A DNA stretch of 64,000 nt from Manduca sexta. Lineage: Eukaryota; Arthropoda; Insecta; Lepidoptera; Sphingidae. The notes under the pieces were generated by a model. The model had not been told where the DNA came from. It saw only the letters and a program-made list of their open reading frames with translations, and did not search any database. The stretch lies in NCBI RefSeq assembly GCF_014839805.1, contig NC_051123.1:3330727-3394726 (forward strand), given 5' to 3'. Of this stretch, positions 10,679-21,800 are shown in pieces (positions within the stretch are counted from its first letter, which is position 1; each line of letters starts with the position of its first letter). The position numbers and the translations under genes are program-made.

Positions 10679-13600
10679 TAGTGTTACTAGGTCCTATTTG
10701 TTTGAAATCGGGCAACAGGTAAAACAAATCGGGATCCAGATTGAAGGTCGAAACACAAAAAAAAATACTGCAAATCATGCTAATGTTGGTTTTCATTGCA
10801 ATTTCTGTTTTAACATCGGAATCGTAGATCACGGTACAGTCGCGTCTCTAAACAACAGAACAAAATAAAACTATACCTACAGGGCTAGTGATGTGATGTG
10901 TTGTTTATTTTTGATAATAATGTCTTTTGATAAATTTATTGATTTTCGGGACATTTAATGTTCCAATCAGTCGCAAATCGGGACGCGTCTCCAGAACTCT
11001 GATAACCGGGATATTCCGCGCACATCGAGACACCTGGTAACACTACGTCAGAACATACTCTGTCTGATTTGACTGCTTTATTTTACTGATCTGCTTCATT
11101 AATTCTGTTTTACTTAATTTCTTTTCTGTTTTTCTAGTTCTGTTTCTGGTTTAGTGTTTATATTTAATTATAAACTATATATAGTATCTGTGAATTCATT
11201 AATCTTACATGGAAAGCTTACAGTCTGACATAAAGAGATTAAGCTACAATATACGGCAGGAGTACAATATTATGTGATTTGTGGTATACGAGGTTCCAAA
11301 ATCCAGTCAACTGTGTTGATGTATAAATGCAATTTAGGAAAACAGAGTAAAGAAAATAAGACAGAGCAAACGTTGTTGTTTAGAAATGTAATATAATAAT
11401 ATAATATAACATACATATCTTCTGTTCCAGATACCCTCACTGATCTGGTTTGGAGCATGATAAAAAAAAAAACTATTCTGTCTGTACTTGGACTCTGGAT
11501 AAATTGAAAAGCACTGGCTTATTAATTGAAATGTTTGGTATTCTTACATAGCACTTACGCAATGGCTCTGAACAATTGATGCTCTCTAAGTATACTAATA
11601 AGGTACAATATGGTGACTCTGAAATGGTATACTGGATTGTGTTGCCGTACTAGCTGTAACACTAAGCTTGGTTGGTTAACCTTCGCTCAATTTTTGATAA
11701 ACAGTGGGAATGGTAATCTGAGATTGCAAAAACATTTGTATTTGTCTTTGAGTATTCTTGCAATTTTGAAGTGTACCATGGTGGTGGTGGTGGTTTATTG
11801 TTGGTAATAACATTATGAACAAAAAAGTAAAATATCAGATAAAACCTTACGACTGACATCTATTATACTGCTTATGATAAGTTATTTTCTGTTAACCTGT
11901 TGAGTTGTAGAAATATTTTAACCGTGGTTTTATCGAGCAGACATGCACAAGGAATTCATATCATGATGATACTTCAGAGATGGATGTCTTCTGATTTTAG
12001 TGGGTCATTAGAAGCTGATGTTTTAATCAAATAGTTAAAAAAAAAAGTATGTTTAGAGTTCAGTTATTGTCATTTTGTATATATGTAATTATATGGCGAG
12101 AAATTACAGGTAGTGTTATAATAAAAAAAAGTTGAAACATATTCGGTAGAAGTAGCGACGGATGTGTGCTTCAGTATCGATACTATTTACGGAGCCCAAT
12201 TTACGGAATGTAAAATTGTCATTACCGAAAATTATGTACAAATCCTGGTTCCGATGAGTTGCCAACATTATGTAATGCATATGAAAATTGCTGTAGTTGT
12301 TTTTATTCCATGTTGGCAATGTTCTCTCTTCGCTGGTTGTTTATATAAGCGGAACATACACGTGTAGCTAACGCTGTACTTGAGTAATGTAATTGTAAAT
12401 CACATGTCTCCACATCGGCTTCGATCGCCAGTGACAGTTTTTATAAACACTGGGGTAACGGTTAAGTCTGCTGGTTCTCTTAGTTGAATCTGGTCCAGTG
12501 TCTTGGTTATGCCTGCGATATAGAACCACTTTAGCGAGGACTTTATAGATATTTGACATCAAGTTGTAGACCTATAGTTATTTATTCAAACTGTTAAGAT
12601 TTATAGTCTTCTTAGTGTTCCTTATATTTTAAATAATATCCCATTTAGGAAGTGTCTTGACACGCGTGGCTTAACTGACTATTCGACTCATAGTTACGGG
12701 GTAGACTGCGCTTTCAATTGGTTTTCTGTTATAACAAACGAAAGTTTTGAAGATCCCGAGATCTCTGTCGTATTTTTAGTTGTTTCGTCCGATTTGATCT
12801 TGAATGTTGCTATGCTCTCTGGAGTCCGTCATTCATCGAACATATTCAGAGATTGGTATGAGAGCCCAGAAGCAGTTTCTGTATCATTTTTCACACGTGA
12901 ATAACCACTGCCACAGTTTACAAAGCTACGAATCTAGACGTGCTCAATTTAAAATCAGTTTTCTTGAATAAAGACGCGAGATGGCAGATATCATTTTTTT
13001 ATTTTACAAAAATGGGTTAACGTTGACATTGATAACTCTGTTTTGTTAATGAAACTTAATTTTGCTGATTCTCGTTCTGGCAACCGTCTCCATAACAGAG
13101 TGACTTTCAACTTGCCAACACGGCGAATCAATTATAGTCATCACTTGCCTTTGTGGCGAATGTATCAGTCCACAATAATATGCTTCAAGAAATTTGTATT
13201 TTAGCGGTAAAGTACCTCAGATTAAGAAACTTGGAATAATAAATTCTGTCCCTAATTTGTGACTTCAACTAATTCGTTATTACTAATTCAAACACATTGT
13301 AACTTGTTTCCTAATTTACTTTTATTGCATGTAGAGTTCACTTCTCGAAAGTCGTGCACCCAGTTCTGTTGCTAATGTATCCGTTCTTAATTTGGAGTCT
13401 GTACATCTTATGTTATCGATTAGGTTAGAAGAGCTAGTAATAAAAAAATTGTTCTTTTCAATCTTCTTGTGTAGTCGTATAATAGTAATTGTTGTCCACT
13501 GACTTGAAATTAATTTATTCTTAAGACCTCAGTCAATAACTATGTGAGTGTAGGTGTTAATAATGTCCCTGTTCTCGATGAGAAGTTCATTGCTGATGTT

Positions 13601-14573
13601 CTCTGCACCTGAAGTTTTATTTGACTACTTTTATGTTTCAGAGATTGTCTCCGGTACCGGTTCTTTAATGGTCGGATCTGTTGTTTCTGTAGTATTTCTG
13701 CATGTGTATAATTCTTGGATGCATTAAGTAGCTTTGATAGAGACTCTCGTATTGTGGTTTCTATTATGCCGTTTTTATCCTTTATGCTGGGGATCTAATC
13801 TCTTTTCGCTGTCTGTATTTTCCCGTCTTTTTTCTTAATGCCTCTGGTCGTTTGAATGCATTTTTTCTGTGTTTATAATCTGGAAGCATGGCAATCTTCC
13901 GCATGTTAGTTTTAAATATTTTATTAATTTCAGTTATGACTTTTCTAACGCTTCTTGCCTTTATGCTGTGTTACTCGTAAACCATTTGATTAATTGATTT
14001 GATTGAGTTGGTATATGTTGCGTATGCTTATTTATATGTATGAATCGTGTGCTGATAAGTCCTTATTGTGTGTTTTATTATCTTGTGTGTTAACTTCCTT
14101 TGCGACTTCTATGGAGTTCTTTAGTTGTGCTTCTCATTCCTTTTCATTTGCTGCTGTCTTACTAATTGGAGGTTTTGCTTTGAAAGGTTTAATTGTTCTG
14201 GGTGTTATTTTAAACTTAAGTTTGGTTCTCAGCATTCTATGATTGCTACTAGTATTCAGCATTAACTGTATGTAAACTTGGATAAATAGAATGAAGGTCT
14301 TTGGTTGCTGGGAATGAAGTAAGGAAACGGGGTTTAGGTACTAACGAAAAATAAATTATATACACATATAACGTGAAAGTTAATTGCAAAATGGATAAGT
14401 TGTTGGATATTGTGGATACGCAAGACTTGATTGGTTTATTAAAGAGTTAATCGATCAGAAATAGTTAGTGATTTACTGGTAAAAATGTTTAAAATATAAG
14501 TATCCGATTCAGTTCTGCTTTCTCAAATTTATGTTTGTGAATACCTTTGGTATTCACTTTGCAGGATGGCCGA

Positions 14574-14780
14574 TGTTACGCGCCGCTATCCTAGCCGATG
14601 ACATCGGGCGTTTCCGGAAGTATTCGGCTGCGCGGGCAGGCTGGCAGAAGAGAAGATATGTCACGCGGCGACTATTCGATTATTATTCTCTCTGGCTGGA
14701 CGTTGTCAAAAGAATGTCTAAAATTGTATTCTGTAATTATTTTGCTAATATAATGTTTACTGTAAAAAGAGCGTTTTACA
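14574..14780. repeat. LTR, right end of copy 3 and of the whole array
   Basis: 207 bp ending GCGTTTTACA at 14780. The next bases are ATATCTTTACC, unrelated to the spacer that follows the other right LTRs. The tandem array stops exactly at this LTR border. Confidence 0.85.
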
Positions 14781-15477
14781 ATATCTTTACCACAGAATAA
14801 TGAAATTAAAACAACACGTACAAATGAATGAACGTAGTAGAACAAACAAATAGAAAATGACGTCTAACTGACGTCACAACAGCCAATTACCAGGGCTGCC
14901 AGTTCCAACTCCCGCGAGTATTGAGACGATTCGCAACCTGTATCAATTACGAGCAGCCCTGCGGACTTGTTGACATCGTAGTACGTGCCGGCTCGAGTAA
15001 TTAATTTCAACTGAAAAAAACCTGATCATTAATATTCTTTTGGATACGTGAATGCTTTTGTTTCAGGTTATTGAAAGCTTAAACACTCATCTAACTTCTA
15101 AATGGATTTAGGAATGTTTTTGTCCGATTTTTGTTTTAAGGTTTTTGTTCGTAAATTACGTCTGGTTAATTGCTATAGTAACATCGTCATCTGTATTAAC
15201 GTTTTTAAGCTGTGTTTTAACTTCTTTTAGAATGAATGGGCAGTTGTGTACGTAATGTAATGGTATATCTATTATCAATAAGAATTAGAGGTGAAATTAA
15301 AACTGATGTCTACAATAGGCATAGTTTAAAAAACAACGTTAAAGGGAATTTTGTACAAATAATTTGGACACATAAACACTATTATTATAATTAACACTAA
15401 CAATTCAAGAAGAATCACAATGTTGGTCTTGAAAAGGTGGATTAAAAAGAAAAGCGGGTCACTAGAACTTGAGATCG
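14781..15477. other. Right flank of the array, no gene seen
   Basis: No open frame worth calling. It contains a consensus CRE-type site TGACGTCA at 14869-14876, 6 bases after a TGACGTC half-copy, and a short GC-richer patch (14889-14995) with CAGGGCTGCC at 14890 and GCAGCCCTG about 70 bases on. These may be regulatory or the remains of a small transposon. Confidence 0.4.
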
Positions 15478-15532
15478 CCTGAAGTATGCTGTCTTCATAA
15501 TCGTCAAAAAGGCTTCTCCTGAACAATGGTCT
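15478..15532. repeat. Direct repeat, left copy
   Basis: CCTGAAGTATGCTG...GAACAATGG is found again at 15803-15866 with substitutions. The pair brackets a SINE. Confidence 0.6.
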
Positions 15533-15555
15533 CCTTAAAAATATCATACATACAC

Positions 15556-15781
15556 ATACATCATTCATTTATCCCCGAAAGGGAATGCAGATTTTTCGTG
15601 AAGTTTGATTCCTCCCCTGATGTGATAGGGGGCGAGCCTATCGCCATATCGGGCACAAATTCTAGACTCCAGGCACTGAGCAGAGCCCGAATATCACTTT
15701 GCCCGAACCAGGATTCGAGCCCAGGACCTCAGGGCTACCGTACCGCGCATGCAGTACAACTACGTCAACGGAGGCAATCTG
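15556..15781 (-). mobile_element. tRNA-headed SINE (family B), minus strand
   Basis: On the minus strand, the head runs through TAGTTGTACTGCATGCG and a B-box-like GGCTCGAATCCTGG, then the CGATATGGCGATAGGCTCG segment, and ends in a TTCGGGGATAAATG-type tail. Head and tail are both present, so it is close to full length for this family. Confidence 0.75.
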
Positions 15782-15802
15782 TGAAGAAGCAGGTCTCTAG
15801 AC

Positions 15803-15866
15803 CCTGAAGTATGCTGCCTTCATCACTAATCGGTAAGAAGGCTACGGCTGAACAATGGGCTCTAAA
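15803..15866. repeat. Direct repeat, right copy
   Basis: Counterpart of 15478-15532 (CCTGAAGTATGCTGCCTTCA... GAACAATGGGCTCTAAAG). Confidence 0.6.
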
Positions 15867-15957
15867 GATTTCCACACAGACCTAAATGTTAGCATATCAC
15901 CAATCCTTGTATCGACTGATGTAGCTTACAGAATACGTAATCTATATTTGCCATCAC

Positions 15958-16130
15958 GGGCCTTATTCTCTATCCCACACATTATTTTGACAGTGTATAA
16001 CAAGCACGTAACACATTGCATCATGTTTAGGACTATAGAAATTGGCTTACAGAATACCATTACACGCACATTTCACGAAAATAACATGACACTGCTGCGT
16101 TACGTACACTATCATACAGAATAAGGGCCC
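15958..16130 (-). mobile_element. MITE with GGGCC(C)TTATTCT ends, copy 1
   Basis: The ends GGGCCTTATTCTCTAT and ATACAGAATAAGGGCCC are inverted repeats over a 173-bp element without coding. A second copy in the opposite orientation is at 40067-40243 and aligns along its length. Confidence 0.75.
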
Positions 16131-16386
16131 AGTGTACTTCAATCCGTGTAGTTAGGAACATGATATATCCCCCCTCCCCCCGAAGTAGGTTCAAGTTACT
16201 TACAAACATATTTGCAGTGTATTTCGATCTCGGTTCGCGTATTGACAAATAGGCATTCCGAATGGTATATTGGAACAAGTTATTGTAATCTGTTGTATGT
16301 CTTTGATAAAATATGGATTGTGCTATTAAGTATTGAATGCTGAAGAACTTAAACTGAGAGGCAGGTTCTGCTGGATATCATTAAGT

Positions 16387-16518
16387 TAGGAAAAGAGGTT
16401 TTAAAACAATAGATTGAAATAAAACTATTGTCCTGAATATTATGTCCAGGTCAGGAAAAGAGGTTTTAAACATTTAAACGATGAAATAAAACATTTTCTT
16501 TTTGGATTTTATCCAGGT
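16387..16518. repeat. Tandem duplication of 66 bp
   Basis: AGGAAAAGAGGTTTTAAA begins both units (16387 and 16453), and each contains GAAATAAAAC and a ...TCCAGGT ending. The units differ at many bases, so the duplication is old. Confidence 0.6.
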
Positions 16519-16894
16519 TCTTTATATTATAATTTTCTCTTTTTTATTACATTAATTATGAAGAGAATTATATTAAAATAAACCGCGAACAAATCCGAAA
16601 AAAAGTTTATTTTAATAGTTAATATTAGGGTAAACATAAGAAATCATTGTTTTAATTATTACGAGGATGGTAGGAAGTCTTCCCTTAAATAGAAATAACG
16701 TTTATTTTAATGTAGGATTTGGTTTCACTGAATCCCAATTTTTTTCCAAATCTATTGAGCATTTACTTTTAAACAAACATCTCTCAATCTTCAAAATATT
16801 TATCATTTATAGTAGGATAGCCCTTGCCTGCATTACAAAGATTTTTCTGAATAAAAATAGCCCATAGCACTGATATTTTGTAACTGATATTTTC

Positions 16895-17105
16895 ACGGAA
16901 AAGCCTGGATTCGGTTTTCTGATTTTTTGATCATTTTAAAGTTTAATGCGAATATGTTGTGTATGTGAATGTATTTCTGACTGTAAGTATGATGTTACCG
17001 CTACAACGAATTCTCTTAGAGTAGTAATAGTGGCTTTAGGGCGCGTAAAATAAAATTACTTTTTATTAATATTTATTTTGTTTGAAACTTACACTCCAGT
17101 AAGTG
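16895..17105. repeat. Dispersed repeat, pair member 1
   Basis: It aligns with 48165-48335 (shared TTTAATGCGAATATG..., GATGTTACCGC, AATTCTTTAGA-like blocks). It may be an old transposon of unknown class; no ends were defined. Confidence 0.5.
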
Positions 17106-17486
17106 TTATTTCTAAGTAAATAAGTATGTGTTTTCATTAAGAAACGCGATGTTAAAATGATCCTGTATATTAGTATAGATTGATACCCATACTTTGAATA
17201 CCTGGTTTATGAATTCTCTCTACAACCGATGAAGCTCACTATGCAATTAAGATCGACATAACCACAATCTCCGGCTCCTTTGTGACTTGGAGTCTAAGCT
17301 GTGATACCGAATGTTGCCAAAGAGAATCAGTTTCGGTAAGCACTCTATGATTCCGCTTGCCGCACAAACAGACCTGCTCTAATTCGTATTGTAGTGTTTA
17401 TACGTATACGTATACTGAATTGGAATAAAGGGGTGATTAGGGATAGCGGCGAAAAACATAATTCATATTTAAACTTCTGTAGGTCT

Positions 17487-17826
17487 TGTTCACGGCTCCG
17501 TTCGTGTGAAAAGCCTCAAAGGTCCATAATACTATGGCAGTCCATGATCCCATCTGTACAAGCGCCAGTGCTATTTATTTTAAAATCTTATTACAAAATT
17601 CTAATATTTATTACGGGAGCAAATTATCAAAATGAAAAGTTTTATTAATATTATATATTTATACAGTTAGGTTTATCCAAAATTATCAAGATATAAAGCC
17701 TTTATTTTATTCGAAGACATGGTCTACCCATGTGTCGTGCAAATCCGATCAGTTATTTTTATGTATACTTCTGACAAACATCCAAACATTTTTACGAAGA
17801 TTCTCATTCATTATATTAGTAAGGTA
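17487..17826 (-). mobile_element. Decayed Helitron-like element
   Basis: At the left, CACGGCTCCGTTCGTGTGAA resembles the 3'-terminal hairpin of the Helitron-like family seen elsewhere in the window. At the right, CATTATATTAGTAAGG resembles its 5' end. The two ends suggest one degraded minus-strand copy. Confidence 0.45.
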
Positions 17827-18592
17827 AGGACCTAGTGTCACACATTTTATTACAGTGATCTAATAATATGGTGGTTAAAAACTAAACAAATAATGTGGAG
17901 ATAAAAGAGCATCAATCCAGCGGCCCAACCAAAGTTCAAACTTTCTCCGTATTCTTCTTCAGCCTTTGGAAATTCTCTGATCAACATAGGCTTCCCCAAG
18001 GATTTCCTAAAGAACTCTGTTAGAAGCGGCCTGCATCCAGTGGATTATTGTCTTACATTTCATCCGTTACTCCGTTTTAAACTTCATCAGTTATTTTAAT
18101 GATTTAGCCGTCACGAAACTGACACCACTGCAAATAAAAAAATAAATTACCCCACAAAGCAAATTACACCTGAACCACGATTTCGGAAACGGTCCCGATC
18201 TTACTGAACCTCTGTATATCAAAGCGCTGCGTAAATCTAAATAAATACATTTCTTAATACAGTCCGCTGGCTCGTGGTAATTTATTTTTAAGCACATTTT
18301 AATCTGGAGTATCTTTGAGGGTCAACGAGTCGAGATACATTTATTTATTTCGTTAATTACATTCGTTGTTTTTAAATTAGATTATTTTTAGAAAGTTGCT
18401 ATTTGAGTTTGAAAGTATTTTGATGAAGAAATTAGTGAGCATCAGAGGCCTATTTTTGACGTTATGACAAAGTTTAAAGGAAAATTTGTAAGACTTTTAA
18501 AGACGAATGAAGAAGAAGAAAGATATCCTGTGACTTTTTGCGACTTAGTCTATTAAACTTTTATCTTCTTTTTGTTGGTTTGTTTGTATTCA

Positions 18593-18640
18593 CGCTGATA
18601 GCGACTATTGTATACAACGTGTAAACCCGCCATAGTGACC
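18593..18640 (-). repeat. Fragment of SINE-like family F
   Basis: ATAGCGACTATTGTATACAA and AACCCGCCATAGTG match the 3' part of the family (compare 49100-49138). Confidence 0.5.
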
Positions 18641-18987
18641 AGTGCTTTAATGGTTTGCTTGTTAGTTTGCTACTACGTATCCATAATCATTGATATCTCG
18701 TCCTCTCCCAGTGCTCGTCCTGAGCCGAGGTTCGTAACCCGTTAGTGGGTTGTTGTGCATGGTCGCTTAATTTTCAAGGGTTGCGAGCGCCTAAAACTCT
18801 CTCCCAGAAGTCAGGTGTTTGTATAAACCGGCCATTGCCGGGCTAACAAACGTATTGTTAGAAAAAAAATGCCCGTATAAAAATATGTGGGTTTATACTC
18901 TATATGTTTGCTTGTTTTAATTCTTTCTCTTCTGCATGTCTCAAACTTCTCTCTGATGTTAACACATTTTTTTTATATCGATTGTCT

Positions 18988-19220
18988 TGTGATGTAGTTG
19001 TATTGCGTACGTGGCGAAATGTGTCCCAGGTTTGCATTCAGAATTGGGTAAAGTGATATGGTTTTCTGCTGAGTATCAACCTGGATTTTTATTTTGTGTC
19101 TGATATGGCAATGGTTCACTCCTATCACATCGTGGGATAGAACATACATGGCAATAAGTGGGCGTTCTAGTTCCATCTCTGCTTACCCCTTCGGAGATAA
19201 AGGTGTGACGCGTGCTTGTT
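18988..19220 (+). mobile_element. tRNA-headed SINE (family B)
   Basis: The head GTAGTTGTATTGCGTACG is followed by a damaged B box, a TATGGCAATGG segment, TATCACATCGTGGGATAGAA and the tail CTTACCCCTTCGGAGATAAA. It is full length but diverged. Confidence 0.7.
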
Positions 19221-19479
19221 TATTTTGAAGCGCTGCTACTCTCTTCTTTATTTCTCAAACCATATCATCATACATCTTGTTTCATTAGCGCCTAGTTGAG
19301 CCTCGTACTTCATGAATATACCTTGGTCTGCCGTCCATGCGCAGGTAGGTAATCCCGCATTAATTTCGTTTTCGTGATTGGCTGGTCACGGTTTCGTCGC
19401 GCGAAATGGGACGGCTTGATTGTGGCATCGCTGTTTACTGCGCTGCTTGTTTGCTACTGAGTTGTATTTAAAATGTATT

Positions 19480-19698
19480 GTTTTGGCTCTTGTTTGCGGT
19501 TTCGCACGGATGAAGGAGTTTGTCCGGGATAAAAGTTCCTGTTTTCTGGGAATAAGTAGTCTATGACTTTCCCAGGGTCTTTATCTATTTTCATACCAAA
19601 TTTCATACAAATCCGTTCGATAGTTTTTGATTTTATCGCGTTCAGATAGACAGACGCGGCATGGGAACTTTGATTTATAATATGTAAAGATTTGAAGC
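19480..19698 (-). mobile_element. Helitron-like non-autonomous element
   Basis: Read on the minus strand, it has the family's 5' AT-rich start, the ATCCGTTCGATAG-equivalent block, CCCAGGGTC, CCGGGATAAAAG and a 3' G+C hairpin (GCGGTTTCGCACGGATGAAG on the plus strand). The terminal CTAG is not preserved. Confidence 0.6.
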
Positions 19699-20293
19699 AT
19701 TTTGTGGTGGAAATTCCCGTATTCAACATTCAGGTAGTTGTAGAAGTTTCTAAATTGTCATATTTTAAAGTATTATTACTGCTTATTGTTATATTATCTT
19801 ATTTTTAGTGGCAGCTCTTAATACTCTTAACAAAATCTTGAACTAAAATCTGGGAGTCCCTTTCGTTTTTGAAAAATCTTTTTAACTCTGGTACTTATTT
19901 TTCAAAAATAGTCCTATTTTTTATCAAATAGAGTTCAAAATTGATGCAATTTTACTTTAAATACTATCTAAAAGCGAAACTAAAGTAATATACAATATTA
20001 AGTAATAGTTCTATGCTTATTTATGAAATGTTTTCTCCGACAAAGAATACAATCCAGCGCCCATCTCATTTGGTAGATTCACTATAAACTTTTTAATTAC
20101 GAAACCCATCCTATCACAAAGTAAGACGGTTCAAAGTGCTTTGTGGAAGAAAGTCATTAGAGCCAAATCTTAGACAGAACGTGTGGGAACCAAAATGGAC
20201 TTGAGACGTGACCGTTCCTACACGATTCGGATTAACGGAATTAGTTATATGATATATGTGGTTTTGTTAGCGATTTTATAGTTCTTTTGCTTT

Positions 20294-20432
20294 TGGAGTC
20301 TGGAATTTGAGCCCGATATGGCGATAGGCTCGCCCCCTATCACATCATGGGACGGAACACACTTGGCGAAAAGTGGGTGTCTAGGTTGCGCTTCTGCATA
20401 CGCCTTCGGGGATAAATGCAATACGTGTTATC
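20294..20432 (+). mobile_element. SINE family B, 5'-truncated
   Basis: It begins at TGGAGTCTGGAATTTG and retains CGATATGGCGATAGGCTCG, TATCACATCATGGGACGG and the CCTTCGGGGATAAATG tail. The tRNA-like head is missing. Confidence 0.75.
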
Positions 20433-20834
20433 TTTTTTGGAGAATTTATAATAAATAAACCTAAATCGTATGGTTTAATCGATTCAAATCCCAAAGCGGA
20501 TATTGTTCCAAATCGAATCGTTAACATACACATCGATTCCCGAAGGAGTGCTGAGCACGAATTCAAATCCAAAATCTCAGACGATTGGTAACTCGAAGGA
20601 ATCTCAGGCTCCGTAATAACCCCCTGCAGGGCAACTTTCAGCGAAATTAACAAAGTTTGCCTCACCGGGATCCCGGATAGCATGAATTGTGATGTAATTT
20701 CAAAATAAAAATAGGCCGCAAATTTAAAACTAACTACGGTATTAAATGTGGTTGATATTATGTTTTTTATAGCGTAGAATAAGGTAACTATAATCTATAA
20801 TATAGAAATGAGCGTCATAGTTATTTATAATATA
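20433..20834. other. No gene seen
   Basis: AT-rich sequence. A minus-strand open frame of 100 codons here (20381-20683) overlaps the SINE tail and shows no recognisable domain. Confidence 0.5.
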
Positions 20835-21133
20835 CTAGCTTTTGCTCGCGGCTTCGCCCGCGTGAAGGAGTTTTTTGGAATAAAAGTCTCACTATATATT
20901 TTCCCGGGATAATAGCCTATAACCTTCCCAGGGTCTTACACTATCTCCATACCAAATTTCGTTTTGTTATGCCACTTTTGTGTGACGTTCCGTTCCTGTG
21001 GGAACGAGATAAAAAGTATCCTATGTCCGTCTCCTGGTTCTAAGCTATCTCTCCACCAATTTTCAGCCAAATCGGTTCAGCCGTTCTTGAGTTATAAACA
21101 GTGTAATTAACACGACTTTCTTTTATATATAGA
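20835..21133 (-). mobile_element. Helitron-like element, complete ends
   Basis: On the minus strand the element starts TCTATATATAAAAG after an A and ends with the hairpin CGCGGGCGAAGCCGCG, about ten spacer bases and CTAG before a T. TC at the start, a hairpin and CTAG at the end, and insertion between A and T are Helitron hallmarks. At 299 bp it is non-autonomous. Confidence 0.8.
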
Positions 21134-21167
21134 TTTGTAGAATAGAGGTTTCATATTTAAGTAATTT

Positions 21168-21272
21168 TTTCCCTAAGTAGGCAGACGAGCATGCAGTCCT
21201 GATGGTAAGTAGCATCAGCCGTCCATGGACTTTACATTGCCAGAACACAGCCAAACCGTTGCCTACCTGGAG
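21168..21272 (+). repeat. Fragment of a CTGATGGTAAG-type repeat
   Basis: TTTTTTCCCTAAGTAGGCAG ... CTGATGGTAAGTAGCATC ... GCCTACCTGG has the same layout as 48930-49027. It belongs to the T-headed repeat group that includes families C and F. Confidence 0.5.
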
Positions 21273-21519
21273 TACTTACTACGCAGTAATTGTTCCGCAT
21301 ACACTTAGTATTAGCTTATGTTATGAGTAAGTAAAATGCAATCACAGGTAGGCTTGTTCTATGATGTTATTCCTATTACAAGACCTCATAGTTGGCACGT
21401 TATAATTCTAACTGAGAGCTGTTGTTGTTGAAATGTTTTGAAATAAAAAATTAGAAATTCAAACAGAAAATTCTCGACTTCGAGATCTATATTACACTGA
21501 TGTTACTACTAAAAATATA

Positions 21520-21800
21520 TTTTTTTTTAATATACAAACAAGCACGGCAAAGTGACTCCACTGTACCTGATGGTAAGTGGGAAAATGGCCCCACTGCACC
21601 TGATGGTACCTAAGTGGTCGAATAGAATGTCGACTGACTAGAGATCTTGATAGTCGACACAATTATGCCGGCCTGTTGGAACCGGATATATACAGGCTGA
21701 TCCTGGAACGCGACACACGTGGGCCTCTATGGCGGGTTCTGACACCTTGTGTGACTTGGTCGCTATCCGGGCGGATATAAAATATATCCTACCACCACCA
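21520..21800 (+). mobile_element. SINE-like family F, near full length
   Basis: A T-run is followed by GCACGGCAAAGTGACTCCAC, CTGATGGTAAGTGG, AATAGAATGTCGACTGAC, TATGCCGGCCTGTTGGAACC, GGCTGATCCTGGAACGCGAC and the 3' end ATATATCCTACCACCA. The segment CCACTG.ACCTGATGGTA is duplicated inside this copy. No open frame. Confidence 0.75.

Larger units (their letters stand above)
9864..14780. mobile_element. LTR-bounded non-coding element, copy 3 (complete, with target duplication)
   Basis: The LTRs are at 9864-10068 and 14574-14780; total length is 4917 bp. The four bases before it (ATAT, 9860-9863) are repeated directly after it (ATAT, 14781-14784), as expected for an LTR-element insertion; some gypsy-type elements are known to prefer this target. 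It contains a 32-bp minisatellite at 10471-10678 and about 3.9 kb of AT-rich non-coding DNA. The size and lack of coding match the class called LARD (large retrotransposon derivative), mobilised by proteins from other elements. Relative to copies 1 and 2 it lacks 38 bp near 11601 and has about 32 extra bp near 11957-11989. Confidence 0.8.

Noticed and set aside
9864..14780. Endogenous retrovirus
   Set aside because: Despite LTRs and a target duplication, no gag, pol or env coding is present in any copy.
1..14780. Sex-determining piRNA cluster, by analogy with the tandem Fem locus on the silkworm W chromosome
   Set aside because: The only parallel is a tandem non-coding array in a presumed moth. 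Nothing in the sequence shows small-RNA production or W linkage.
14890..14963. Tiny hAT-type element (CAGGGCTGCC ... GCAGCCCTG)
   Set aside because: No 8-bp duplication at its borders and only about 74 bp; the inverted match is short enough to be chance.
15656..15781. tRNA gene on the minus strand
   Set aside because: It is the head of SINE family B, repeated at several places with the same downstream body.
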